NCBI GenBank assembly: GCA_016462095.1 | Contig: JAEMTW010000011.1 | Span: 1-19,251 of the forward strand | DNA from: Thermoleophilia bacterium | GTDB taxonomy: Bacteria > Actinomycetota > Thermoleophilia > Gaiellales > F1-60-MAGs149 | Direction: 5' to 3' | Length of the DNA: 19,251 nt | In this document: piece by piece, positions 7,280 to 14,218 of the stretch | Layout of the letters: every line of letters starts with the position of its first letter | How positions within the stretch are numbered: position 1 is the stretch's first letter | Translations under genes and position numbers: made by a program | The notes under the pieces: generated by a model | What the model was told of the DNA's origin: nothing | The model's input: the letters and a program-made list of their open reading frames with translations, nothing else | Database searches by the model: none

Positions 7280-7744
7280 ATGGCCGAAGAACTTCCACCC
7301 AACACCGGTCCTGAGGGCATGCCCGAAGTCGATTTGTCGCAGATCCGTGTTGAGTCGCTCCTGCTCAACGTGGCATCGGAACTGATGTCGATCGGCGCAG
7401 GCCAACTCGGCATGATTCCCGGAATGATCAACGGTGGCGATGGTGTCCAAGCGCGCCTCGCGATTGGTGGTGCCGATGCGCTGATCGCTGCGTTCCTTGA
7501 CGGACTGCCCGAAGGGACTGAGCTGCCGGAGCCCGTTCAGGAGTTGCGTCGTGCTCTCGCCGAGCTGCAGTTGGCCTTTGCCGATGCGGTCGCCCACTCG
7601 GAGGCGATGGAGGGTGACGCCGACGGAACCGCACCCGCCGCTGCGAAGCCGAAGGCCACACCAAAAACAGCAGCACCGCCGCCGCCGGCAGCACCGCCCG
7701 AGCCGGCACGTCCAAAGATCTGGACGCCGGGCGGTGACGTTTGA
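7280..7744 (+). CDS. DUF1844 domain protein
   Basis: A 154-residue protein of unknown function. Residues about 25-110 are a small helical domain with SLLLNVASELMSIGAGQLGM, then QARLAIGGADALIAAFLDGLP and VQELRRALAELQLAFADAV. This is the layout of the DUF1844 family (N-terminal helix, a bound-looking middle helix, a closing amphipathic helix). The last 40 residues are low-complexity Ala/Pro/Lys, so probably disordered. ATG 7280 is one base after the ybdK-like stop; a TTG at 7271 would add three residues. The TGA stop overlaps the TTG start of the phosphorylase (TTGA, 7741-7744). No function is assigned. Confidence 0.72.
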   Translation: MAEELPPNTGPEGMPEVDLSQIRVESLLLNVASELMSIGAGQLGMIPGMINGGDGVQARLAIGGADALIAAFLDGLPEGTELPEPVQELRRALAELQLAFADAVAHSEAMEGDADGTAPAAAKPKATPKTAAPPPPAAPPEPARPKIWTPGGDV

Positions 7745-8544
7745 CGCCACGCGCCACACTCGGCGTGTTTGGTGGGAGCGGGTTCCAGCAGTTTCTTGCC
7801 GATGCAGAAGAGGTCCGTATCGAGACGCCGTACGGCGAGACCTCTGACGTCATCTCGATCGCAGAGATCGGTGGACACTCGGTTGCCTTTCTCCCGCGCC
7901 ATGGGCGCGGCCACCGTCTACCGCCACATCAGATCCCGTATCGGGCCAACGTCTGGGCAATGAAGCAGCTCGGCGTCGAGCGCATCTTCGCGCCGTGCGC
8001 CGCGGGCTCGCTTGACCCTCTCATCGTGCCCGGCTCGATGGTGCTCGTCGATCAGTTTGTCGATCGGACGTCGGGCCGTGCGCAGACATTTTTTGACGGC
8101 CCTGGAGCGACTCACGTCGCGGGTGCGGATCCCTACTGTGGGTCGCTGCGCGCGGAGTTGCTCAAGGTTGGTCGATCACAAGGCATCGAGATTCACGCGG
8201 CGGGCACGATGGTGATCATCGAGGGTCCGCGCTTCTCGACGCGCGCAGAATCCAAGTGGTATCGCGATGCGGGCTGGCAGGTGATCAACATGACCGGGTA
8301 TCCTGAGGTGATCCTGGCACGAGAGCAGGAGCTCTGTTACGCCACGATTGCGCTGATTACCGATTACGACACCGGGGTCGCCAACGATCCGACGGCTCAG
8401 GCGGTCACGGCCAATCAGGTGATCGCTGCGTTCGAGGCCAACCTGGAACGGCTACGCGATCTCCTGATCGCGACGATCACGCAGCTACCACCCCGTGCGT
8501 CGGATGATCCCTGCGCGCAGGCCCTCAAAGGAGCCACGCTGTAG
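7741..8544 (+). CDS. mtnP: S-methyl-5'-thioadenosine phosphorylase-type nucleoside phosphorylase
   Basis: A 267-residue phosphorylase that splits methylthioadenosine, the by-product of polyamine and related synthesis, into adenine and methylthioribose-1-phosphate. The phosphate loop GGSG (11-14), PRHGRGH (52-58), MVIIEGPRFSTRAES, INMTGYPEVILARE (182-195) and TDYDTG (207-212) are present. The two Asp residues in the last motif (D208, D210) are the MTAP-type adenine determinant; purine nucleoside phosphorylases have Asn there. The expected start is TTG 7741, overlapping the DUF1844 stop (TTGA), since the fold begins at residue 6. Its TAG stop doubles as part of the hexamer before the next gene. 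A broader MTA/inosine specificity cannot be excluded. Confidence 0.88.
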   Translation: MTPRATLGVFGGSGFQQFLADAEEVRIETPYGETSDVISIAEIGGHSVAFLPRHGRGHRLPPHQIPYRANVWAMKQLGVERIFAPCAAGSLDPLIVPGSMVLVDQFVDRTSGRAQTFFDGPGATHVAGADPYCGSLRAELLKVGRSQGIEIHAAGTMVIIEGPRFSTRAESKWYRDAGWQVINMTGYPEVILAREQELCYATIALITDYDTGVANDPTAQAVTANQVIAAFEANLERLRDLLIATITQLPPRASDDPCAQALKGATL

Positions 8545-8556
8545 GGTGAGTGGCAC
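8542..8556 (+). promoter_or_regulatory. Candidate leaderless promoter of the deacetylase gene overlapping the mtnP stop codon
   Basis: TAGGGT (8542-8547) fits TAnnnT and ends nine bases before GTG 8557. Its first three bases are the TAG stop codon of mtnP. GGTGAG within the same stretch could act as a very weak ribosome site if the gene is instead read through from mtnP. Confidence 0.35.
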
Positions 8557-9885
8557 GTGTCCATGCTTGCCACCACGCTGCTCGTTGCCGCGCTGATCGG
8601 ATCGCCGGTCATGCCGCGGGCGTTGGTGCCAGTCACCTCACCAGCGATTGCGCTTACTGCAACTCCCAGTGCGTTTAATCCTCAGGCCACGGCGCGAGCC
8701 TCGGAGACCGCGATCGTCGTCGTTGCTTCAGTGGCAGGAACGTTAAGCGTTGACGTGGTGACAGAGGCCGGACCGGTCTACGCAAATCTCGTGCCCGCGA
8801 AGCCCGTCACGGCGGGATCGACAACGACCGTGAAGTGGGACGGGGCAGAGGCAGTCGATGGCTCATACGGAATCCAAGTCACCCTTGTTGACCCTGCCGG
8901 TGTAACGAGCCAGGCGCTCACGTCAGTTGCTGTCGATTCGACAGCGCCGGTGGTGCGTCTCGCGACTCTTGGCTCGGGGCAGACAGCGGTCGGTCCGGTT
9001 GCGATCAACGCAACGGCCAAGGATGTGACGCCACTAACACGCATCACGTTAACGGTCGAGAGCCAGCTCGGAGCCACCCTCGGTACCGTCAAGGTGCCCG
9101 TTAGCAGAGACGGACAGGGGGCATCCTTCGACTGGAATCTGCGTCTGCGGAAGCGTCTCCTGCAGCCTGGCGTCTACCACCTTCGCCTGACGGGTGTTGA
9201 CGGTGTGGGCAATGTCGGTGAAAGCGAACCGCGGCTGCTCCGCGTCGACCGTGCCGTTAAGAACAATCTCATCTACTCGCTGAGAGAGGCCGGCCCAGCG
9301 GTCGGTCTCGCGTTCGACGACTGCGTCAGTGAGCAGGCCTGGCTCTCGATCATCAAGTCGTTTCGCGTCGCGAAGGCCCACACGACATTCTTCTGCAACG
9401 GCGTCCACGTGCGTTCCAACCCCACCGCTGCGCGCGCAACCCTCGCCGGCGGTCACACAATTGGCTCCCACACGTGGGCCCATCCGGAGTTGCCAAGCCT
9501 GTCCGCCTCGGCGCAGATCAGTCAGCTGAAGGGCGACAAGGAGATCTGGTGGCGTGTCGCCAAGGCCTCGCCGATGCCGTTCTTTCGTCCACCGTACGGC
9601 CTCCGCAACGCCACAACCGATTTCGCAGCCGGGTCGGAGGGATTTGCCTATTCCGTGCTCTGGGACGTCGATCCGTCGGACTATCTCAATCCCCCACCAG
9701 CGGTGCTGGTCGACAAGGTCACCCAGCATGCGCGGGCAGGGTCGATCGTCGTGCTGCACGTCAGTGCCAACACGGCAGCCGCTGTGCCAGCGTTGATTCG
9801 CGCGCTACGTGGGCGCGGGCTTGAACCACAGTCGCTCGACGAGATGTTTGGTGTTGCCGCCTACCTCGCGCCACGGAACCGCTAA
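8557..9885 (+). CDS. Secreted polysaccharide deacetylase (CE4) with N-terminal Ig-like domains
   Basis: A 442-residue exported esterase. A hydrophobic leader (about 1-26) is followed by two beta-rich Ig/FlgD-like repeats (about 45-130 and 131-235), joined at VDSTAPVVRL. The NodB-homology domain runs from about 245: VGLAFDDC (catalytic D254, metal D255; Cys replaces the usual Gly at 256), IGSHTWAHPEL (zinc ligands H305, H309), FRPPYG (343-348), LWDVDPSDY and IVVLHV (H401). All catalytic positions are intact, so it is probably active on acetylated wall or capsule glycans. The Ig repeats may hold it to the cell surface. GTG 8557 is used; ATG 8563 would remove two residues. A nested inverted repeat starts at its stop codon. 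Confidence 0.88.
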   Translation: MSMLATTLLVAALIGSPVMPRALVPVTSPAIALTATPSAFNPQATARASETAIVVVASVAGTLSVDVVTEAGPVYANLVPAKPVTAGSTTTVKWDGAEAVDGSYGIQVTLVDPAGVTSQALTSVAVDSTAPVVRLATLGSGQTAVGPVAINATAKDVTPLTRITLTVESQLGATLGTVKVPVSRDGQGASFDWNLRLRKRLLQPGVYHLRLTGVDGVGNVGESEPRLLRVDRAVKNNLIYSLREAGPAVGLAFDDCVSEQAWLSIIKSFRVAKAHTTFFCNGVHVRSNPTAARATLAGGHTIGSHTWAHPELPSLSASAQISQLKGDKEIWWRVAKASPMPFFRPPYGLRNATTDFAAGSEGFAYSVLWDVDPSDYLNPPPAVLVDKVTQHARAGSIVVLHVSANTAAAVPALIRALRGRGLEPQSLDEMFGVAAYLAPRNR

Positions 9886-9930
9886 CTCGCACAGCGCGGG
9901 TGCTAGCGGCGGATGCCGCCGGTGCGAGTT
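9884..9930. repeat. Nested inverted repeat between the deacetylase stop and the hppA promoter
   Basis: AACTCGCAC (9884-9892) and GTGCGAGTT (9922-9930) are perfect 9-base inverted arms. Directly inside the right arm is a second hairpin, CGGCGG-ATG-CCGCCG (9907-9921), leaving a 14-base unpaired stretch on the left only. The structure begins within the TAA stop of the deacetylase gene and ends three bases before the TACCCT hexamer of hppA. It could be a terminator without a U-tract, or an operator covering the -35 region of hppA. Confidence 0.7.
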
Positions 9931-9992
9931 GATACCCTCCGGCGGCTGTCACTTACGGCAGTTTCCCGACTTCAAGGAGCTATTCCGACCTG
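9930..9992 (+). promoter_or_regulatory. hppA promoter and leader
   Basis: TGATACCCT is an extended -10 element (TGn at 9930-9932, TACCCT at 9933-9938). Transcription would begin near 9945 and give a leader of about 48 bases. AAGGAG (9974-9979) is the best Shine-Dalgarno site in the window but lies 13 bases before ATG 9993, longer than the usual spacing. No alternative in-frame start was seen between them. Confidence 0.5.
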
Positions 9993-12110
9993 ATGTCCAC
10001 GCTCTTCGCCGAACACGCCGTGCTGATCGCACTGGTGTGCGGAGTTATCACCGTCCTGTATGGAGTGATCCTGACTCGCTGGGTCCTCTCGAAGCCTGCG
10101 GGCGACGACAAGATGCGCGAGATCGCATCTGCCATTCAGGAGGGTGCCTCCGCGTACCTGAGCCGCCAGTACCGAACCGTGGCAATAGTTGCCGCCGTCC
10201 TCTTCCTGATCCTCCTGTTCGTTCCCGACTTGGGTGGCTGGAAGGTCGCTGTCGGTTTCCTGATCGGCGCCATCTTGTCGGCCGCTGCCGGTTTTATCGG
10301 CATGAACGTCGCTGTGCGTGCCAACGTCCGCACCGCCGAGGCGGCCAAGACTGGTCTGAGCCCTGCAATGGACGTCGCCTTCAAGGGCGGCACCGTGACG
10401 GGCGTGCTCGTCGTGGGCCTCGGCCTGATCGGTGTGGCGGGCTACTACGGCGCGCTGCTGGCCGCCGGCTACGACCAAGGTGAGGCACTGCGCGGCCTAA
10501 TCGGCCTCGGCTTCGGTGGTTCGTTGATCAGCGTGTTCGCACGCGTTGGAGGCGGCATCTTTACGAAGGGTGCCGACGTGGGTGCCGACTTGGTCGGCAA
10601 GATCGAGGCTGGCATTCCCGAGGACGACCCGCGCAACCCAGCCGTGATCGCCGACAACGTTGGCGACAACGTTGGCGACGACGCTGGCATGGCTGCCGAC
10701 CTCTTCGAGACCTACGCCGTCTCGTTGGTCGCTGCGATGTTGCTGCTCAGCCAGCTGTCCGACGGCAACGCCGCACTGGTTGGCCTGCCGCTTGTCCTGG
10801 GTGGACTCTCGGGTCTCGCCTCGATCGTCGGCACGTTGCTCGTTCGCGTCAAGGAAGGCGGCTCCGTGATGGGCGCGCTCTACCGTGGCGTGCTGGTTTC
10901 CGCAGTGCTTTCCGCGCTGCTGTTCATCCCAGCCATTTTTGCCCTGGATAGCGAGATCCTTGCCAGCACCACGAACTTCGATGGTGCTACGACCGCCCAG
11001 ATCTTCGGCTGTGCGATCATCGGCTTGGTTATCACCGCGCTGTTGATGGCGATCACTGAGTACTACACGGGTACCAAGTGGAAGCCCGTCAAGGACGTGG
11101 CTGAGGCCTCGACCACAGGACACGCGACCAACATCATCAGTGGCCTTGGCTACTCGATGCAGGCAACGGCTGCACCTGTCGTTGTGATCGGTGGCGGCAT
11201 TCTCCTCGCCAACGCGTTTGCTGGTCTTGCCGGCATCGCAATCGCCGTTGTGGCGATGCTCTCGATGGCGGGCGTGATCATCGCGCTCGACGCGTTCGGT
11301 CCCGTGACTGACAACGCCGGTGGCATTGCCGAGATGGCTGGCCTGCCGGAAGACGTTCGCAACAAGGTGACCGACCCGCTCGACGCGGTTGGTAACACCA
11401 CGAAGGCCGTCACCAAGGGGTACGCAATTGGTTCCGCTGCACTCGCAGCCGTGATCTTGTTTGCCTCGTACCGTGATGAGTTGATCGTGCAGCTGAACGA
11501 AGCTGGCAAGGGTGCGATTGCTGACACCCTGACGTTCCAACTTTCCAACCCGTGGGTGATCGTCGGCCTACTCGTCGGTGGCGCAATGCCGTTCGTCTTC
11601 GCCTCGTTCTGCATGAGCGCAGTCGGCAAGGCCGGCAAGGCAGTTGTCGAAGAGGTTCGTCGGCAGTTCCGTGAGAAGCCGGGCATCATGGACTACAGCG
11701 AGCGCCCTGACTATGGCCAGTGCGTCGACATCGTGACGCGCACGGCGCTTCGCGAGATGCTCGTTCCTGCTGCCATCCCGGTCGTGATTCCGATCGCGAT
11801 CGGCGTGCTCGCCATCTGGACGCCGAGCGCGCTGCAGATGCTGGGCGGCCTGCTGGTCGGCACGATCGTGACTGGTCTGTTCCTCGCTATCTCGATGACC
11901 TCGGGTGGCGGCGCATGGGACAACGCCAAGAAGATGATCGAAGATGGGGCACATGGTGGCAAGGGTTCGATTGCCCATCAGGCAGCCATTACGGGTGACA
12001 CCGTCGGCGATCCCTACAAGGACACCGCTGGGCCCGCGATCAACCCGATGATCAAGATCGCCAACATCGTGGCGATCCTGATCATTCCGGCGCTCGTCGT
12101 ACTCGTCTAG
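9993..12110 (+). CDS. hppA: K+-independent proton-pumping membrane pyrophosphatase
   Basis: A 705-residue polytopic membrane enzyme that hydrolyses pyrophosphate and pumps protons outward. About 15-16 transmembrane helices are expected from the hydrophobic pattern and family length. The substrate segment GGGIFTKGADVGADLVGK, with EAGIPEDDPRNPAVIADNVGDNVGDD after it (D221 onward), is classic, as is GDTVGDPYKDTAGPAINPMIK near the C-terminus. GNTTKAVTKGYAIG puts Lys at 471, the position whose Ala-to-Lys exchange marks the K+-independent class. D230 stands where many bacterial enzymes have Cys (GDCAGM). The gene is monocistronic, with its own leader and a strong terminator. It probably recovers energy from biosynthetic pyrophosphate. 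Confidence 0.97.
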   Translation: MSTLFAEHAVLIALVCGVITVLYGVILTRWVLSKPAGDDKMREIASAIQEGASAYLSRQYRTVAIVAAVLFLILLFVPDLGGWKVAVGFLIGAILSAAAGFIGMNVAVRANVRTAEAAKTGLSPAMDVAFKGGTVTGVLVVGLGLIGVAGYYGALLAAGYDQGEALRGLIGLGFGGSLISVFARVGGGIFTKGADVGADLVGKIEAGIPEDDPRNPAVIADNVGDNVGDDAGMAADLFETYAVSLVAAMLLLSQLSDGNAALVGLPLVLGGLSGLASIVGTLLVRVKEGGSVMGALYRGVLVSAVLSALLFIPAIFALDSEILASTTNFDGATTAQIFGCAIIGLVITALLMAITEYYTGTKWKPVKDVAEASTTGHATNIISGLGYSMQATAAPVVVIGGGILLANAFAGLAGIAIAVVAMLSMAGVIIALDAFGPVTDNAGGIAEMAGLPEDVRNKVTDPLDAVGNTTKAVTKGYAIGSAALAAVILFASYRDELIVQLNEAGKGAIADTLTFQLSNPWVIVGLLVGGAMPFVFASFCMSAVGKAGKAVVEEVRRQFREKPGIMDYSERPDYGQCVDIVTRTALREMLVPAAIPVVIPIAIGVLAIWTPSALQMLGGLLVGTIVTGLFLAISMTSGGGAWDNAKKMIEDGAHGGKGSIAHQAAITGDTVGDPYKDTAGPAINPMIKIANIVAILIIPALVVLV

Positions 12111-12123
12111 AGCATCAACACGT

Positions 12124-12160
12124 GGCCCCGTCGACTGCGGTCGGCGGGGCCATTCGTGTT
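12124..12160. terminator. Hairpin terminator shared by hppA and the SDR gene
   Basis: GGCCCCGTCGAC (12124-12135) pairs with GTCGGCGGGGCC (12140-12151) over 12 base pairs with one G-T wobble, around a TGCG loop. On the plus strand a T-rich stretch (ATTCGTGTTTG) follows, as expected of an intrinsic terminator for hppA. The stem reads equally well on the minus strand, where it lies about 60 bases past the SDR stop. It may therefore end both convergent transcripts. Confidence 0.85.
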
Positions 12161-12167
12161 TGTGGAG

Positions 12168-12222
12168 CTAGTCGCCGGCTAGGATCGGTCTAGGATCGGA
12201 CTAGGATCGGACTAGATGCCGG
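12168..12222. repeat. Five 11-bp units each opening with CTAG (helically phased array)
   Basis: CTAG occurs at 12168, 12179, 12190, 12201 and 12212, exactly 11 bases apart. The three central units are CTAGGATCGGT, CTAGGATCGGA and CTAGGATCGGA. The outer units are CTAGTCGCCGG and CTAGATGCCGG, which resemble each other. The last unit enters the end of the SDR gene and includes its stop codon. GCCGGC borders the array on both sides (12174-12179 and 12218-12223). Elsewhere in the window CTAG appears only singly. Confidence 0.9.
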
Positions 12223-12925
12223 CGAGCAGGCCGCCGTCAACGGGCAGTGCCACGCCCGTCACCCAGGCAGCCTCGTCGGATCCGAGGTAGACGAAGGCGT
12301 CCGCGATGTCCCGTGGGCTGCCGAGTCGACCGGCGGGATGAAGCCCGGTCGCATAGGCGCGCACGGCGTCGGGGTCGTCTTGCTCGGCAAGAAACGTCTC
12401 CAGCATTGGTGTCTCGGTGAAGCCGGGGCAGACGCAGTTGGCGCGAACGCCGTAGGGAGCTCCATCGAGTGCAATCGTCTTCGTCAGCATCACGACGCCT
12501 GCCTTGGTTGCGCAGTAGGCCGCCTGATTAGCAGAGCCGTCGAGACCGACGACGCTGCCGGTCAGGAGCACTGTGCCACGATGCTCTTTCAATTGCGGCC
12601 ACGCAGCACGCACAAAGCGATGCACGCTGGTTAGGTTGGTGGCGACAGCGTCGTCCCAGGTCGCGTCATCAAGGTCCCAGAGCGCGCCCACTACCGGGCG
12701 CGCCGCATTGAGGACCAATAGGTCAACGCCGCCCATGCTCGCAACGGCAGCAGCCACGGCTTCGCTAATGGCGGTGGCATCGCGAATATCGCAGACGACA
12801 TCGCCACCGACGAGATCCGCCACGAAGCACGTCGCACCCTCCTCGTGGAAGCGCTCCACGATTCCGGCCCCGATCCCCGAGGCGCCTCCAGTGATCAGCG
12901 CGCGCTTACCAGCAAGACGATTCAT
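12212..12925 (-). CDS. Short-chain dehydrogenase/reductase (SDR)
   Basis: A 237-residue classical SDR. The cofactor loop is TGGASGIG (12-19). NAA at 73-75 replaces the common NNAG. The catalytic set is S124 (LLTGSVVG), Y137 and K141 (YCATK), followed by CPGFTETPML and a C-terminal VTGVALPVDGGLL typical of FabG-like enzymes. The acidic D37 after the second strand (FVADL) favours NAD(H). The substrate cannot be told from sequence. It lies nine bases after hom on the same strand. TAGAAT (12937-12932), which includes the hom stop codon, ends six bases before its ATG, so it may have its own leaderless promoter in addition to read-through. Its end lies in the CTAG array. Confidence 0.9.
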   Translation of the reverse strand: MNRLAGKRALITGGASGIGAGIVERFHEEGATCFVADLVGGDVVCDIRDATAISEAVAAAVASMGGVDLLVLNAARPVVGALWDLDDATWDDAVATNLTSVHRFVRAAWPQLKEHRGTVLLTGSVVGLDGSANQAAYCATKAGVVMLTKTIALDGAPYGVRANCVCPGFTETPMLETFLAEQDDPDAVRAYATGLHPAGRLGSPRDIADAFVYLGSDEAAWVTGVALPVDGGLLAGI

Positions 12926-12937
12926 GGCGCGATTCTA
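12926..12937 (-). promoter_or_regulatory. Candidate leaderless promoter of the SDR gene overlapping the hom stop codon
   Basis: On the minus strand TAGAAT (plus coordinates 12932-12937) is the closest match to TATAAT near any start in the window. It ends six bases before ATG 12925. Its TAG is the hom stop codon. No ribosome site is present between hom and this ATG. Confidence 0.4.
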
Positions 12938-14218
12938 CCCGGCAGAGAGCACGCGGAGTACGACGGGCGTACCTTCGCAGACGTCCAAGTCGGCGATGCG
13001 CTGGATCGCATGGCGCGCCGCGCCCTCTCGTGCTGGGTGCGTGACGATCACGAGTTGCGCGCGACCATCGGAGGCACGTTGCACGACGGAGTCGATCGAG
13101 ACCTGATCGTCGGCCAAGATCGAAGCGATCGAGGCGAGGACGCCGGGCTGGTCGCGTACATCGAGACGCAAGTAGAGCGCGGACTCGACGTCGTCGGCTG
13201 GGACGATCGGCAACGACCGGAAGAAACCATCGGCGCGCAAGAAACCGCTGTTCGACGTGCCAAGCACGCCCATCAGATCGCCAATCACAGCCGAAGCGGT
13301 CTCGTCACCACCCGCGCCGGGACCAACGAGCGTCACCTCGCGAATCGCGTCGCCGCGGAGCATCACAGCATTGAAGGAGCCATCAACAGCACTCAGGGGG
13401 TGGGCACGGGGGACGAGCGTCGGTGCGACGCCGACGACAACGCCCTGCTCGACACGACGGGCCTGCCCGATCAGTTTGACGCTGTAGCCAAGGTCTCCCG
13501 CAAAGGCGACATCAATCGATTCAAGCGTGTCAATCCCCTCGTGGGGGACGTCATCGATCGTGACGCGCGTGTGAAAGGCAATCGAGGCGAGGATGGCGAC
13601 TTTCGCAGCGGCGTCTCCGCCCGTCACATCTTCGGTTGGATCGGCCTCCGCGTACCCAAGCGCCTGTGCCTCAGCGAGCACGGTCGCGTAGTCCGCACCC
13701 TTCGCCATCGCGGTCAGCATGAAGTTCGTCGTGCCGTTGACAATGCCGAGCACAGCGTTGACCTCGCTGGCGATCATCGATTCGCGCAACACCTTGACGA
13801 CCGGGATCGCCGCGCAGACGCTGGCCTCAAAGCGCAGTTGGACACCGTGCTCCTCGGCCGCAGCGAAGAGCTCGGCACCATGCCGCGCGAGCAACTGCTT
13901 GTTAGCGGTGACGACGGATTTACCGGCCGCGAACAGCTCGAGCATCCAGGAGCGCGTAGGTTCAACACCGCCCATCACCTCGGCGACCACCGTAATCGAA
14001 GGGTCGTCACGGATCTCGGCAAAGTCCGAAGTCAGCAGGCCCGCGCGTGGACTGCTGCTGCGAGGCGCCGAAACGTCGCGCACCAGCGCACGTCGTACCT
14101 CTACCGGCCCGCCAACGACGCGCGCGACGTCCTCATGGCGCGCCTGAAGGAGCCGGTCGACGGCAGAGCCAACGGTGCCGTAGCCGAGCAGTCCGATGCC
14201 GATAGGGGAGGCGGTCAT
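12935..14218 (-). CDS. hom: Homoserine dehydrogenase with C-terminal ACT domain
   Basis: A 427-residue NAD(P)-dependent enzyme that reduces aspartate semialdehyde to homoserine, the branch point to threonine and methionine. The Rossmann loop is GLLGYGTVG (9-17). TANKQLLA carries K107, and GIVNGTTNFML and EADPTEDVTGGDAAAKVAIL (D202, K206) form the catalytic domain. From about 345 the segment YLRLDVRDQPGVLASIASIL is an ACT domain, the likely site of threonine feedback. ATG 14218 is chosen over the upstream start at 14260 because the fold begins here and a TAGGCT hexamer ends ten bases before it. It is divergent from thrC across 40 bases. A long antisense frame covers it but is a shadow. Confidence 0.96.
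   Translation of the reverse strand: MTASPIGIGLLGYGTVGSAVDRLLQARHEDVARVVGGPVEVRRALVRDVSAPRSSSPRAGLLTSDFAEIRDDPSITVVAEVMGGVEPTRSWMLELFAAGKSVVTANKQLLARHGAELFAAAEEHGVQLRFEASVCAAIPVVKVLRESMIASEVNAVLGIVNGTTNFMLTAMAKGADYATVLAEAQALGYAEADPTEDVTGGDAAAKVAILASIAFHTRVTIDDVPHEGIDTLESIDVAFAGDLGYSVKLIGQARRVEQGVVVGVAPTLVPRAHPLSAVDGSFNAVMLRGDAIREVTLVGPGAGGDETASAVIGDLMGVLGTSNSGFLRADGFFRSLPIVPADDVESALYLRLDVRDQPGVLASIASILADDQVSIDSVVQRASDGRAQLVIVTHPAREGAARHAIQRIADLDVCEGTPVVLRVLSAG

Noticed and set aside
10497..11540. A 347-codon minus-strand frame inside hppA
   Set aside because: Low-complexity His/Asp/Arg-rich translation opposite a fully conserved HppA; it is a shadow.
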